From the NCBI RefSeq assembly GCF_023715415.1, contig NZ_JAMBOB010000006.1, positions 1 to 64,000 of the forward strand: a DNA stretch of 64,000 nt. Direction: 5' to 3'. The stretch is from Neobacillus niacini (GTDB lineage Bacteria; Bacillota; Bacilli; Bacillales; Cytobacillaceae). Positions within the stretch are counted from its first letter, which is position 1, and the number at the start of each line of letters is the position of its first letter. The notes beneath the pieces are model-generated. The model searched no databases. It had not been told where the DNA came from and saw only the letters and a program-made list of their open reading frames with translations. This document shows positions 1 to 7,617 of this stretch, in pieces. Position numbers and translations under genes: made by a program.

Positions 1-45
1 GCAGGATTTTAAGTCCTGTGCGTCTGCCAGTTCCGCCACCCCGGC
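1..45 (-). tRNA. tRNA-Leu (anticodon UAA), 3' part outside the window
   Basis: Read on the minus strand, the 5' half of a class II tRNA is visible: acceptor strand GCCGGGG, D-arm GGCGGAACTGGCAGACGC and anticodon loop CTTAAAA with anticodon UAA. The variable arm and T-arm lie beyond the window start. It is the third visible gene of a minus-strand tRNA operon, behind tRNA-Gly. Confidence 0.9.
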
Positions 46-50
46 AACAT

Positions 51-125
51 TGGAGCGGAAGACGGGATTCGAACCCGCGACCCCCACCTTGGCAAGGTGG
101 TGTTCTACCACTGAACTACTTCCGC
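51..125 (-). tRNA. tRNA-Gly (anticodon GCC)
   Basis: A complete cloverleaf on the minus strand: acceptor GCGGAAG pairs with CTTCCGC, anticodon loop TTGCCAA (GCC), T-loop GGTTCGAATCC, discriminator U, and an encoded 3' CCA. It lies 5 nt before the tRNA-Leu(UAA) and 67 nt behind the tRNA-Leu(UAG), consistent with a single polycistronic tRNA transcript. Confidence 0.95.
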
Positions 126-192
126 ATTACTTTTCTGTAGTAATAAGATTTTCAAAAAAAGGTTTGGTTATTTTCTGCGAAAATAACTTAAG

Positions 193-274
193 TGCGGGTG
201 AAGGGAGTCGAACCCCCACGCCTTGCGGCGCCAGATCCTAAGTCTGGTGCGTCTGCCAATTCCGCCACACCCGC
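193..274 (-). tRNA. tRNA-Leu (anticodon UAG)
   Basis: Class II tRNA on the minus strand: acceptor GCGGGTG/CACCCGC, anticodon loop CTTAGGA (UAG), long variable arm and T-loop GGTTCGACTCC. The 3' CCA is not encoded (the DNA continues CTT after the discriminator A), so it needs the CCA-adding enzyme, unlike the neighbouring tRNA-Gly. It is the promoter-proximal gene of the cluster. Confidence 0.95.
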
Positions 275-340
275 ATGTAATTAAAACTAAATAGAAAAGT
301 AAGTTGCTAACTTCGCCACGTCGTAGCGGCGACATTGATA

Positions 341-369
341 ATCTTACAACGAATTACGACAAAAATCAA
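341..369 (-). promoter_or_regulatory. Probable SigA promoter of the tRNA operon
   Basis: On the minus strand TTGATT (364-369) is followed after 17 nt by TAAGAT (341-346), about 70 nt upstream of the first tRNA. This is a good vegetative promoter match and no gene lies between it and the tRNAs. Confidence 0.6.
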
Positions 370-471
370 CACCAATTTTTAAAAAAATTTTTTGGAAGTA
401 AAAAATAATACTAAATTAGCCAATCAAAGCTTTAAATCCAACTAGATTGGTGCTAAATGAAAAATAAAATG

Positions 472-496
472 GTTTAGAACATTATTAATGGGGAAA
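472..496 (+). promoter_or_regulatory. SigB-like promoter before the 48-aa gene
   Basis: GTTTAG (472-477), 13 nt, then GGGAAA (491-496) resembles the SigB consensus GTTTAA-N12-15-GGGTAT, with mismatches in the -10. The start site would fall about 20 nt before the ribosome binding site of the small gene at 540. Suggestive only. Confidence 0.35.
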
Positions 497-539
497 AAAT
501 ACACTATGATTCATTCCCAAAAAAAGGAGATGATGTACC

Positions 540-686
540 TTGAGTTATATCCAGAAAAAAGACGCTGACAAAATTCTTACGAATCAGGAAAATCACGAAG
601 AAAACTCAAGTAACGGTGAGAAATCACCTGAATTTGATGTTTTTGGAACAGCCCTTAATGACCTCCACAGTCCTTTTGAATTTTAA
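540..686 (+). CDS. Small hypothetical protein, 48 aa
   Basis: TTG start preceded by a strong ribosome binding site (AAAGGAGATG, 523-532). The product is hydrophilic and acidic, with no membrane segment, and has an aromatic C-terminal tail ending SPFEF. I do not recognise the family. A perfect 16-bp hairpin follows directly, so this is probably a monocistronic unit with a possible SigB-like promoter in front. Ribosome binding site, terminator and codon pattern support a real gene. The function is unknown, and a stress role would be inference from the promoter alone. Confidence 0.6.
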   Translation: MSYIQKKDADKILTNQENHEENSSNGEKSPEFDVFGTALNDLHSPFEF

Positions 687-690
687 AAAT

Positions 691-728
691 CCATCGTATA
701 AAAGAGATGAACCTCTTTTATACGATGG
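691..728. terminator. Bidirectional intrinsic terminator
   Basis: A perfect 16-bp stem (691-706 with 713-728), 6-nt loop, followed by GTTTTT on the plus strand and a T-rich stretch on the minus strand. It separates the convergent 48-aa gene and the methyltransferase gene. Confidence 0.85.
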
Positions 729-736
729 GTTTTTAC

Positions 737-1507
737 TTACCGTTTTATCGCCTTTAAAACAATGGCTTCTCCAACAAAAGAAATAACTTTATCATTCTCA
801 ATCTGAATTCTAAATTTTTCTTGGATTTCTTTCGATGATTTAAGAATCAATTGAGTTAACTGATTCTTTTCAGATTCTGGCAGCTTCATATTTGCACACC
901 ATGGTTCAAAACGAAAAGTTTTCTCAAATCGGTGCCATTCAAATATTTCCAATCCACTTTCCTCAATCTTTTGTATCCATTCGGATTTTTTCCAAGCACG
1001 AAAATGACTGTAATCCCGTATTTTTTCAATCGTATTATAGAATTGATCGTAATCATTTTTCTCTGGAACTACATTATCATCCAGTATGAATTGACCTTTA
1101 GGCTTTAATACTCGATGTACTTCCTTTATGAATGAATCCACATGGGGGAAATGATGTGGCGCAATCCTACAGGTAACAATATCAAATGACTCATTCGTAA
1201 ATGGAAGCTGCTCGGCATCCCCTTGAATAAATTCAACATTTTGATGACCATTTTCCTTAATGAAATTCTCAGCTGCAACTAGCATTTCTGTGGTAAGATC
1301 CACTGCCGTTACCCTACTAACTAGTGGTGCAAACGCATTCGCTGTATGCCCGCCGCCTGTGGCAATATCAAGAAGAACTTCCTGTCCAGTTAATTCAGCC
1401 ATTTCCACCATCTTTAATAAGTCTTTCCCGTCCTTATGAATAGGACTGGAAACGTAAGAAGTCGCATTTTTCCCAAATTGCTGCTGGACATCATTTTTAA
1501 TATCCAT
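737..1507 (-). CDS. Class I SAM-dependent methyltransferase (UbiE/YcgJ type)
   Basis: Predicted to transfer a methyl group from S-adenosylmethionine to an unknown small substrate. The SAM-binding motif I (LLDIATGGGHTA, about residues 47-58), the acidic residue ending strand 2 (VTAVDLT), motif GDAEQLPF and the post-motif region IAPHHFPH are typical of the Methyltransf_11 family. The start is set at the ATG at 1507, six nt after AGAGGTG; an ATG at 1510 and a GTG further upstream lie too close to that site. The gene is monocistronic and shares the terminator at 691-728. No neighbour suggests a pathway, so quinone methylation is only one option. Confidence 0.8.
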   Translation of the reverse strand: MDIKNDVQQQFGKNATSYVSSPIHKDGKDLLKMVEMAELTGQEVLLDIATGGGHTANAFAPLVSRVTAVDLTTEMLVAAENFIKENGHQNVEFIQGDAEQLPFTNESFDIVTCRIAPHHFPHVDSFIKEVHRVLKPKGQFILDDNVVPEKNDYDQFYNTIEKIRDYSHFRAWKKSEWIQKIEESGLEIFEWHRFEKTFRFEPWCANMKLPESEKNQLTQLILKSSKEIQEKFRIQIENDKVISFVGEAIVLKAIKR

Positions 1508-1600
1508 CATAATCACCTCTTAACTTTAATTTATAGTATTTAAATAATAATGAAAATTACGAGGTTTTTATGATTTATCATAAGAAAAACTTATGTAGGA

Positions 1601-2356
1601 TTACATTTCCAATTCCAGCACCACTGGGCAATGATCACTGCCCATTATTTCACAATGAATATCTGCAGTAATCAATGAGTCACGAAGTTTTTCGGAGACG
1701 ATAAAATAATCAATCCGCCAACCAATATTCCGCTCCCGTACCTTTGCCATGTACGACCACCATGTGTAGGAACCTTCTTTTTCCGGGTAAAAATGTCGAT
1801 AGCTATCTACAAATCCTGACTCCAGAAGAGAATTCATTTTTCCACGTTCCTCGACTGTAAAACCAGAATTACCTAAATTTGATTTTGGATTTCTCAAGTC
1901 TATTTCCTGATGAGCAACATTTAAATCACCACATAAAATTACAGGCTTAACTTGATCTAAATCTTTTAAATGTGAGATAATCCTATCTTCCCAATCTAAT
2001 CGGAAGCCTAGTCTCGCTAAATCTCTTTGAGAGTTTGGCGTGTAAACATTTACTAGATAAAAACCCTCAAATTCTAACGTAAGAATTCGGCCTTCATCCT
2101 GTGAATCTTCATTTCCTAAACCATATCGGACTGATATTGGTTCAATTTTTGTAAAAACAGCTGTACCTGAATAGCCCTTTTTGACAGCGTAATTCCAATA
2201 TTGATGGTATCCCTCTAGTTCAAGATTAATTTGCCCCTCCTGTAATTTTGTCTCCTGTACACAAAAAATATCTGCATTTACTTCTTTAAAGTAATCTAAA
2301 AATCCTTTATTAACACAGGCTCTTAGCCCATTAACGTTCCAAGAAACTAATTTCAT
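1601..2356 (-). CDS. exoA: Exodeoxyribonuclease III (AP endonuclease)
   Basis: Mg-dependent 3'-5' exonuclease and AP endonuclease of base-excision repair, 251 aa, the usual size of Bacillus ExoA. The fold's landmarks are present: N-terminal LVSWNVNGLRA, catalytic Glu at about residue 35 in VQETKLQ, CGDLNVAH, and the C-terminal GSDHCPVVLEL carrying the catalytic Asp-His pair. The start is placed at the ATG before KLVSWN, behind AAGGGAG. A 24-residue upstream extension in frame lacks family similarity and was dropped. It lies downstream of the deacetylase gene in the same direction, separated by a long hairpin. Confidence 0.92.
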   Translation of the reverse strand: MKLVSWNVNGLRACVNKGFLDYFKEVNADIFCVQETKLQEGQINLELEGYHQYWNYAVKKGYSGTAVFTKIEPISVRYGLGNEDSQDEGRILTLEFEGFYLVNVYTPNSQRDLARLGFRLDWEDRIISHLKDLDQVKPVILCGDLNVAHQEIDLRNPKSNLGNSGFTVEERGKMNSLLESGFVDSYRHFYPEKEGSYTWWSYMAKVRERNIGWRIDYFIVSEKLRDSLITADIHCEIMGSDHCPVVLELEM

Positions 2357-2417
2357 AGTAAATTTATTCTCCCTTACAGCCTTTTTCAATTGAATTGTTT
2401 GTCTGTTAGGTATTTTA

Positions 2418-2456
2418 CCATGAAACAAGGCAACCCGCAGTTGCCTTGTTTCATGG
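2418..2456. terminator. Long perfect hairpin, possible terminator
   Basis: A 16-bp perfect stem (2418-2433 with 2441-2456) and 7-nt loop. The stop codon of the deacetylase gene (2451-2453) lies inside the stem. The T-tract is weak on the minus strand and better on the plus strand, so termination of the minus transcript is plausible but imperfect. It may also protect the transcript's 3' end. Confidence 0.5.
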
Positions 2457-3236
2457 TTTTAAATATTGTTCTGTTAATTGCGTAGAAAAAAGCTGTGAGG
2501 CTGGCACTATTTTGATGTTGCGTTGTTTAAATTCTTCCATTGATTGAAAAATTCCTACTGAACATACCTTTCCTGTTACCCCAACATGTCCAATGGCAAT
2601 TCCCCTGCCAGTAAATTCGGTTATCTTAGCTAATCTTTTCATTTGTTTTCTCACATGACTCGAAGACGAGATATCATCTAAGAAAACATCTCTTTCTAAA
2701 AGCGGCACATTCATTTCTTCTGTAACCTTCGGAAACTTTGATTTTGGGCTCGTACCACTGTCGATAATATACATCTTCTTCTCCTTGGCAACTTCTACAA
2801 TCGCTCTTACGATTTCCTCATCCTCTACCGCTAGTGAACCCATATGGTTATTCATCCCAACTGCATAGGGAACAGACTTAATTGCATCTTCCACCCTTTG
2901 TTTCACCTCTTGTGGTGATAGATCTACCGTAATGGGTTTCGGACCTAGCCATGAGCGCTTTCCTTTTTTGGGCTGCATCGGTAAATGAACGATGACCTCA
3001 AACCCATTTTTATGAGCCCATCTTGCATGCTTCGCTGAATGCTCTGTAAAAGGCATTACCGCAGCAGTAATCGGGATGTCTCCTTCTAGAAAATCTCTAA
3101 CTCCACCCGTTCCACCGCCGAAGTCATCAATAATAATAGCAGCCTTTAATTGTTTTTCATCCTTGGTTTTAGCTGAAGCTGTATATTGCATGGAAAGCAG
3201 CAAAAACGGGATGAGTAAAAGAGCAAATCTTTTCAT
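2451..3236 (-). CDS. Divergent polysaccharide deacetylase family protein (YibQ/DUF610)
   Basis: 261-aa exported protein: signal peptide MKRFALLLIPFLLLSMQYTASA, then the divergent polysaccharide deacetylase fold, with AAIIIDDFGGG (about residues 32-42), VMPFTEHS, VIVHLPMQP, NNHMGS and AIGHVG. The family belongs to the glycoside-hydrolase/deacetylase superfamily, but the substrate is unsettled. The start is the ATG at 3236 behind GGGAGG; a 60-residue upstream extension overlaps the neighbouring gene's terminator and is not protein-like. It is separated from the upstream cyclophilin gene by the terminator at 3312. Confidence 0.85.
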   Translation of the reverse strand: MKRFALLLIPFLLLSMQYTASAKTKDEKQLKAAIIIDDFGGGTGGVRDFLEGDIPITAAVMPFTEHSAKHARWAHKNGFEVIVHLPMQPKKGKRSWLGPKPITVDLSPQEVKQRVEDAIKSVPYAVGMNNHMGSLAVEDEEIVRAIVEVAKEKKMYIIDSGTSPKSKFPKVTEEMNVPLLERDVFLDDISSSSHVRKQMKRLAKITEFTGRGIAIGHVGVTGKVCSVGIFQSMEEFKQRNIKIVPASQLFSTQLTEQYLKP

Positions 3237-3311
3237 AAAAACCTCCCATATTGATGTTTTTACGTTAATTTGCCCTGAGTGATTGGATTCATGCTTGCTT
3301 TTTGAATGCAC

Positions 3312-3336
3312 AAAAAAGAGCCCAATTGCTCGGCTC
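3312..3336 (-). terminator. Terminator of the cyclophilin gene
   Basis: On the minus strand GAGCC (9-nt loop) GGCTC followed by six T, just after the ppiB stop codon. Confidence 0.75.
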
Positions 3337-3348
3337 CTATTGTAAATC

Positions 3349-3789
3349 CTATTCTTCGTCGTATACTTCCACTTTTTCCATAACATCGCCATTACGCATA
3401 GCTTTTGCTGTTTCAAGACCAGAAGTCACTTTACCGAAAACAGTGTGAACACCATTTAGATGCGGCTGTGACTCATGAACGATAAAGAATTGGCTGCCGC
3501 CTGTATCTTTACCAGCATGTGCCATAGAAAGAGAACCTGGTACATGTTTGTGTGGATTTCCTTGTGTTTCACATTTAATTGTGTAGCCTGGCCCACCAGT
3601 TCCAGTTCCACTTGGGCACCCACCTTGGCTTACAAATCCAGGAATAACGCGGTGAAAATTCAACCCATTGTAAAATCCTTCTTTTGCTAGTTTTTCAAAG
3701 TTTGCTACTGTACCAGGTGCTTCGTTTGGATATAATTCGAATTCAATTTTTTCTCCGTTTTGCATTTGAATGTGTCCTTTTTTAGCCAC
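3349..3789 (-). CDS. ppiB: Peptidyl-prolyl cis-trans isomerase B (cyclophilin)
   Basis: Cytosolic cyclophilin that catalyses proline isomerisation during folding, 146 aa. Diagnostic blocks are [44 protein letters not shown] and [12 protein letters not shown], including the catalytic Arg and the Gln/Phe of the active site. The start is the GTG at 3789 (MAKKGHIQM), 9 nt after AAAGGAG; the nearer ATG overlaps the ribosome binding site. It is monocistronic with its own terminator. The sequence is very close to what is known for B. subtilis PpiB. Confidence 0.95.
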   Translation of the reverse strand: MAKKGHIQMQNGEKIEFELYPNEAPGTVANFEKLAKEGFYNGLNFHRVIPGFVSQGGCPSGTGTGGPGYTIKCETQGNPHKHVPGSLSMAHAGKDTGGSQFFIVHESQPHLNGVHTVFGKVTSGLETAKAMRNGDVMEKVEVYDEE

Positions 3790-3860
3790 AATGAACATCT
3801 CCTTTATGTAAAAAATCATTTTTATCATACACTTTCCTCAGGAGAAAAGAAAGTTTCATG

Positions 3861-3886
3861 GTTTAAAATCCTCAATATTGTGGTAT
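3861..3886 (+). promoter_or_regulatory. SigB-like promoter of a candidate non-coding RNA
   Basis: GTTTAA (3861-3866), 14 nt, TGGTAT (3881-3886). This fits the SigB consensus GTTTAA-N12-15-GGGTAT with one mismatch, and the spacing equals that of the classical ctc promoter. The start site would fall at about 3893-3897, exactly where the RNA's main stem begins. Confidence 0.55.
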
Positions 3887-3893
3887 TATAACA

Positions 3894-4013
3894 ATACCCC
3901 TTCCGAACATTCGCTTGTTGCGGGACACTTAACCACTGTACGGACGGAAGGGGTACGTAGTGTCGTTGGTAGCGGCATTACAAGAAGCCAAGACCTGAGG
4001 TCTTGGCTTTTTT
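3894..4013 (+). ncRNA. Candidate pseudoknotted small RNA, about 120 nt
   Basis: No open reading frame is visible here. The sequence has a perfect 11-bp stem (3895-3905 with 3945-3955), a small hairpin inside its loop (3906-3909 with 3916-3919), and a loop segment GACACT (3924-3929) complementary to AGTGTC (3959-3964) three nt after the stem, which together make an H-type pseudoknot. It ends in a strong terminator, with a SigB-like promoter directly upstream. I do not recognise it as a known riboswitch or small-RNA family. It runs divergent from ppiB and convergent with the gene ending at 4012. Confidence 0.55.
3985..4013 (+). terminator. Terminator of the candidate small RNA
   Basis: A perfect 11-bp stem (3985-3995 with 3999-4009), 3-nt loop and a T-tract on the plus strand. 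The minus-strand exit is C-rich, so it is oriented to the plus transcript. Confidence 0.85.
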
Positions 4014-4461
4014 AATGTTCTTTATTTGTTAATTTATAAAACAAAAAAATAAACGAAAAGAAAACCAGATAGCCAAAGAAACTATAGATATGCTTCCAGT
4101 CAACAGAGTGCTCGAATAGACCAAATAATTCAGAAAATCTTTCACCTATAGGCATCAGTAAGCTTAGGAATAAAATAATAGCTACCTTTCCCCATTTCGT
4201 TACCTTTTTCATCATCTTTAAGAAAACCAGCACAAGAATGGGCAATCCTACAAAAGTAAAGGCAATATTAAACGACAACACCTCAGGAAATGGTCGAATA
4301 GGAAACATGTACATTTTCTTGCCAACAAAGTATAGATCCAAGGAAGTACCCAGCAATATAGCCAATATAACTACAGGGCCATATTCCTTAATCAAAAATG
4401 GTAATGACTTTTTTTGCCAAGGCGGCAAGCTCAAGCCTTTCAAGCGTTTTACAGTAGTCAT
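4012..4461 (-). CDS. Integral membrane protein, CBO0543-like, unknown function
   Basis: 149-aa protein with about four hydrophobic segments (VVILAILLGTSLDLYFVG, FNIAFTFVGLPILVLVFL, VAIILFLSLLMPIG, IYSFFGYLVFFSFIFLFY) and a basic N-terminus. The layout resembles the small CBO0543 membrane family of Bacillaceae and Clostridia. The start is the ATG at 4461, 7 nt after GGGGAG. It overlaps the end of the upstream DUF2515 gene by 74 nt, which implies translational coupling. Its 3' end overlaps the small-RNA terminator on the other strand. The function is unknown. Confidence 0.7.
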   Translation of the reverse strand: MTTVKRLKGLSLPPWQKKSLPFLIKEYGPVVILAILLGTSLDLYFVGKKMYMFPIRPFPEVLSFNIAFTFVGLPILVLVFLKMMKKVTKWGKVAIILFLSLLMPIGERFSELFGLFEHSVDWKHIYSFFGYLVFFSFIFLFYKLTNKEH

Positions 4462-5524
4462 ATTCAATCTCCCCATTAATTTGTGTTTCATTATGCTCCA
4501 AGAGATAGTCAGCTATCTGCCACTCACTAAACCAATCTCCCTTTTCCGCATCTTGGTGATGAACATTTTTCCACGCAGACGTTAAATCTGGACTATATAT
4601 TTTTCTTGCTCCCCATCTAAGCTTGCATGCATTTAAACGAAGCTTATAGGGGATTCCAGGAATTCCTTCATTCACATTATTAAAAATATGCGGCCAATAA
4701 TCCTTTCTCGACCCTGTATGACGGTGTACTTTTGCCCATTGAACAAATTGACTTAGCAATTCCTTTTTTTGAAAAAGAACAGCATACAATCTTTTCCCTA
4801 AAAGTATCCGCTCATGTAGAGATTGAAACTGATGAAGTGTTTGCCCGGCAAGGCTCTTTTTTCGATTGGGAAACAAAATATGATTAAATGAGAGCACATC
4901 CTGCAGCTTAAACTCCAACGTGTTTAGTACATCCTTTTGATAGCTGGGGTTTTGAATCACCCTTTTCTCCAGATAATTTTGTTCATTAATAATAAGAGCC
5001 ATTGTGAGGATATAGGTGTCAGGCACCCTCCAGAAATAATTCCAAATAGTCTCCATAAAGGTGGATATATTCAAATAAGGCAGCAAATAAAATAGAGGTT
5101 TCTTTCTTTTTATACTCTCACTGTATAGTAAAAATTGTGGATAAGCGTCTTGAAATATCAGCCAATTCCCGCGTTCTAAAAAGGTAAAAAAGACACTCCT
5201 TTCTTTTTTCGTAAGCAAGCGTGTGAGGAACTCACCCTTTAAATCGGTCATATTCCAGCCGCCATTTCTAGATACCATATGCCCTAGAAATGCCCAATGG
5301 ATTTCGGGATGTTTTTGGTAAATATCAAAATAGGCATTTGTCCTTGTCAGGTTATTCAGGTTCCGTTCGCTTGTACTTTTTTTTATATTTTCTAAAAGAA
5401 CTTGTTCCTCTTTTGTTACTGTTTTCAAGTCAATTACTGCACTCTTTTTCATTTTCACCTTTAATTCATCCTTAATAGTTTCAATCGGAGTTTTTTCCCT
5501 GCTTCTGATAAAAAAAATAATCAT
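4388..5524 (-). CDS. DUF2515 family protein (YppC-like)
   Basis: 378 aa, soluble. Blocks such as RTNAYFDIYQKHPEIHWAFLG, SRNGGWNMTDLKGE and FLERGNWLIFQDAYPQ match the DUF2515 (YppC) family of Bacillaceae, whose function is unknown. GGGAGG sits only 2 nt before the ATG, an unusually tight spacing; no better start is visible. The gene is divergent from the squalene-hopene cyclase gene and overlaps the following membrane-protein gene. The motif GTGTCAGGCACCC, seen again in a terminator at 59.6 kb, occurs inside the coding sequence near 5010-5022. Confidence 0.75.
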   Translation of the reverse strand: MIIFFIRSREKTPIETIKDELKVKMKKSAVIDLKTVTKEEQVLLENIKKSTSERNLNNLTRTNAYFDIYQKHPEIHWAFLGHMVSRNGGWNMTDLKGEFLTRLLTKKERSVFFTFLERGNWLIFQDAYPQFLLYSESIKRKKPLFYLLPYLNISTFMETIWNYFWRVPDTYILTMALIINEQNYLEKRVIQNPSYQKDVLNTLEFKLQDVLSFNHILFPNRKKSLAGQTLHQFQSLHERILLGKRLYAVLFQKKELLSQFVQWAKVHRHTGSRKDYWPHIFNNVNEGIPGIPYKLRLNACKLRWGARKIYSPDLTSAWKNVHHQDAEKGDWFSEWQIADYLLEHNETQINGEIEYDYCKTLERLELAALAKKVITIFD

Positions 5525-5605
5525 AACCTCCCTCGAGAATTCTCTGTCTACTCGCTGAATATGTATAGATGAGAATATTCAAATGGGAGAGGACTGAATA
5601 TTACT

Positions 5606-7465
5606 TTGATCAATACTAGAAATGGCTTAGACTGGCTAGTTGAGAGACTTAGAAGGGATCAATCTCCCGATGGCTCCTGGCATTATCCATTTGAAACTGG
5701 GTTATCGACAGATGCCTATATGATCATTTTATTACGGACATTGGAAATACATGATGAAGAATTAATAAAGGGGCTTGCCGAGAGGATAGTAAAGAGACAA
5801 GAAAAAAATGGTGCCTGGAAGCTTTTTTATGATGAAGGAACTGGTAATCTCACTGCCACCGTAGAATCCTATTACGCACTCCTTTATTCTGGATACTTTG
5901 AAAAGCAGGATAAGCGGCTCCGTGCTGCCAAAAAGTTTATTTTGTCCAAGGGTGGTTTGGATGAAGTAAGTATGTTCACAAAAGTGATGTTATCCATAAC
6001 AGGGCAAATGAAGTGGCCATCTTTCTCCCCACTTCCGATAGAAATACTTCTATTACCACTCCATTTCCCAATCAGTTTCTATTCCTTTTCTGTTTATGGC
6101 AGGGCAAATCTAACCCCCTTGCTGATTCTCACAGATAAGAAATTTACGTTACCGACAAAAAATAGTCCTGACCTCTCCGATTTACATGAAGAACGTGCTG
6201 ATTCTGATACCTGGATTCGCTCGGGCGAAATACGTTCCCTTTTCTCTTTTATGGAAAAAGGGGTTAAGAATCTAATGGGGCTGCCCCAACAGCTTCATGA
6301 GCTGGCACTACAGCGGGCAAAAAAATATATGCTCGACCATATAGAAAAAGATGGTACATTTTTCAGCTACTACAGTTCCACCTTTTTAATGATTTTCGCC
6401 CTCCTCGCTCTGGGATATAAGAAAAACGACCCTGTTATCAAAGCCGCTATTGATGGGATAAAAGCGATGAGAACGACCATTAATGGACTTCCACATATGC
6501 AATACACGACCGCGAATGTGTGGAATACCTCGTTAATTGGCTATGCATTGCAAGAAGCAGGAATTTCACCAAAAGATTCAATAGTTTTGAAAGCGAATCA
6601 ATATTTACTAGCCCATCAACACGACAAATTCGGAGATTGGGTGATTCATAATCCTAATAGTTTGCCAGGAGGCTGGGGCTTTTCAGATATTAATACAATC
6701 AATCCAGATGTCGATGATACAACTGCAACTTTAAGGTCCATTTCTAGAATGAATTCTTCCGATGCATGGAATCGGGGGATAAATTGGTTACTATCCATGC
6801 AAAACGATGATGGTGGTTGGGCTGCATTTGAAAAAAATACCGATACCAGGCTTTTTGAGTTTCTGCCTATTGAGAAGGCTCAATTTATCCTAACCGATCC
6901 CTCTTGTGCAGACATCACCGGCCGTACACTTGAGTTTTTTGGAAACTATACCAATTTGTCGAAAAATCATCAAAGTATTAAAAAGGGAGTTAAGTGGCTG
7001 CTAGATCACCAGGAGCGGGATGGTTCTTGGTATGGCAGATGGGGCATTTGTTATATTTACGGTACTTGGGGTACTGTGACAGGTTTAAAAGCGGTTGGAG
7101 TTCCTGTTCGTGATGCCTCGATTCAAAAAGCAATACAATGGCTGCATCGAATTCAAAATGGAGATGGCGGCTGGGGTGAATCCTGTTATAGTGATAGTAA
7201 CGAAAGCTATAAACACCTTGGAACTAGCACCTCAACTCATACCGCCTGGGCATTAGATACATTAATAAGCGTTTCAGAAAAGCCCACAACTGAAATCAAG
7301 AAAGGTATTTCTTATTTGTTGAAGAACCTTGATAAAGAAGATTGGACCACTTCTTATCCAAATGGCCAAGGTATGGCTGGGGCTTTTTATATCCATTATC
7401 ACAGTTATCGCTATATCTTTCCACTGCTTGCCTTGGCACATTATCGTAAAAAGTTCGAAAAATAA
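5606..7465 (+). CDS. sqhC: Squalene-hopene / sporulenol cyclase
   Basis: 619-aa class II terpene cyclase that protonates and cyclises a linear or monocyclic isoprenoid. In sporulating Bacillus the known product is sporulenol from tetraprenyl-beta-curcumene, otherwise hopene from squalene. The protonating DxDD motif is intact (DVDDTT, about residues 368-373), and QW-type repeats are visible (QSPDGSWHY, QNDDGGWAAF, QERDGSWYGRWG, QNGDGGWGES). It acts at the membrane. The start is TTG, 12 nt after GGGAGAGGA. It is a single gene with its own terminator overlapping the stop codon. The family is certain; the natural substrate is inferred from related spore formers. Confidence 0.92.
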   Translation: MINTRNGLDWLVERLRRDQSPDGSWHYPFETGLSTDAYMIILLRTLEIHDEELIKGLAERIVKRQEKNGAWKLFYDEGTGNLTATVESYYALLYSGYFEKQDKRLRAAKKFILSKGGLDEVSMFTKVMLSITGQMKWPSFSPLPIEILLLPLHFPISFYSFSVYGRANLTPLLILTDKKFTLPTKNSPDLSDLHEERADSDTWIRSGEIRSLFSFMEKGVKNLMGLPQQLHELALQRAKKYMLDHIEKDGTFFSYYSSTFLMIFALLALGYKKNDPVIKAAIDGIKAMRTTINGLPHMQYTTANVWNTSLIGYALQEAGISPKDSIVLKANQYLLAHQHDKFGDWVIHNPNSLPGGWGFSDINTINPDVDDTTATLRSISRMNSSDAWNRGINWLLSMQNDDGGWAAFEKNTDTRLFEFLPIEKAQFILTDPSCADITGRTLEFFGNYTNLSKNHQSIKKGVKWLLDHQERDGSWYGRWGICYIYGTWGTVTGLKAVGVPVRDASIQKAIQWLHRIQNGDGGWGESCYSDSNESYKHLGTSTSTHTAWALDTLISVSEKPTTEIKKGISYLLKNLDKEDWTTSYPNGQGMAGAFYIHYHSYRYIFPLLALAHYRKKFEK

Positions 7466-7496
7466 CTCGACGGGCTCTAAATTCCGTCGAGTTTTT
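7464..7496 (+). terminator. Terminator of the cyclase gene
   Basis: A 10-bp stem (7464-7473 with 7484-7493) followed by TTTTTG. The stop codon forms the base of the stem. Confidence 0.85.
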
Positions 7497-7503
7497 GTTC
7501 ATC

Positions 7504-7583
7504 GCTGATTTATTTGATTTAAAGCTGATATATACGATTTAACGCTAATATATTCTACTCATGGCTGATATATTTGAATTAAT
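7504..7583. repeat. Degenerate 20-nt tandem repeat, four copies
   Basis: Four imperfect 20-nt units begin at 7504, 7524, 7544 and 7564, each starting GCTGAT or GCTAAT and followed by an A/T-rich ATATTTGATTTAA-like body. The period equals that of the larger array at 20681-20932, which also has CGCT at the same place in its unit. It lies between two genes and is not coding. Confidence 0.7.
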
Positions 7584-7617
7584 CTAATAGATCGAAATAT
7601 ATATATAACTCTTAGAA

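Noticed and set aside
50..241. 63-codon plus-strand frame at the window start
   Set aside because: It overlaps two tRNA genes in antisense; the translation is that of reversed tRNA sequence.
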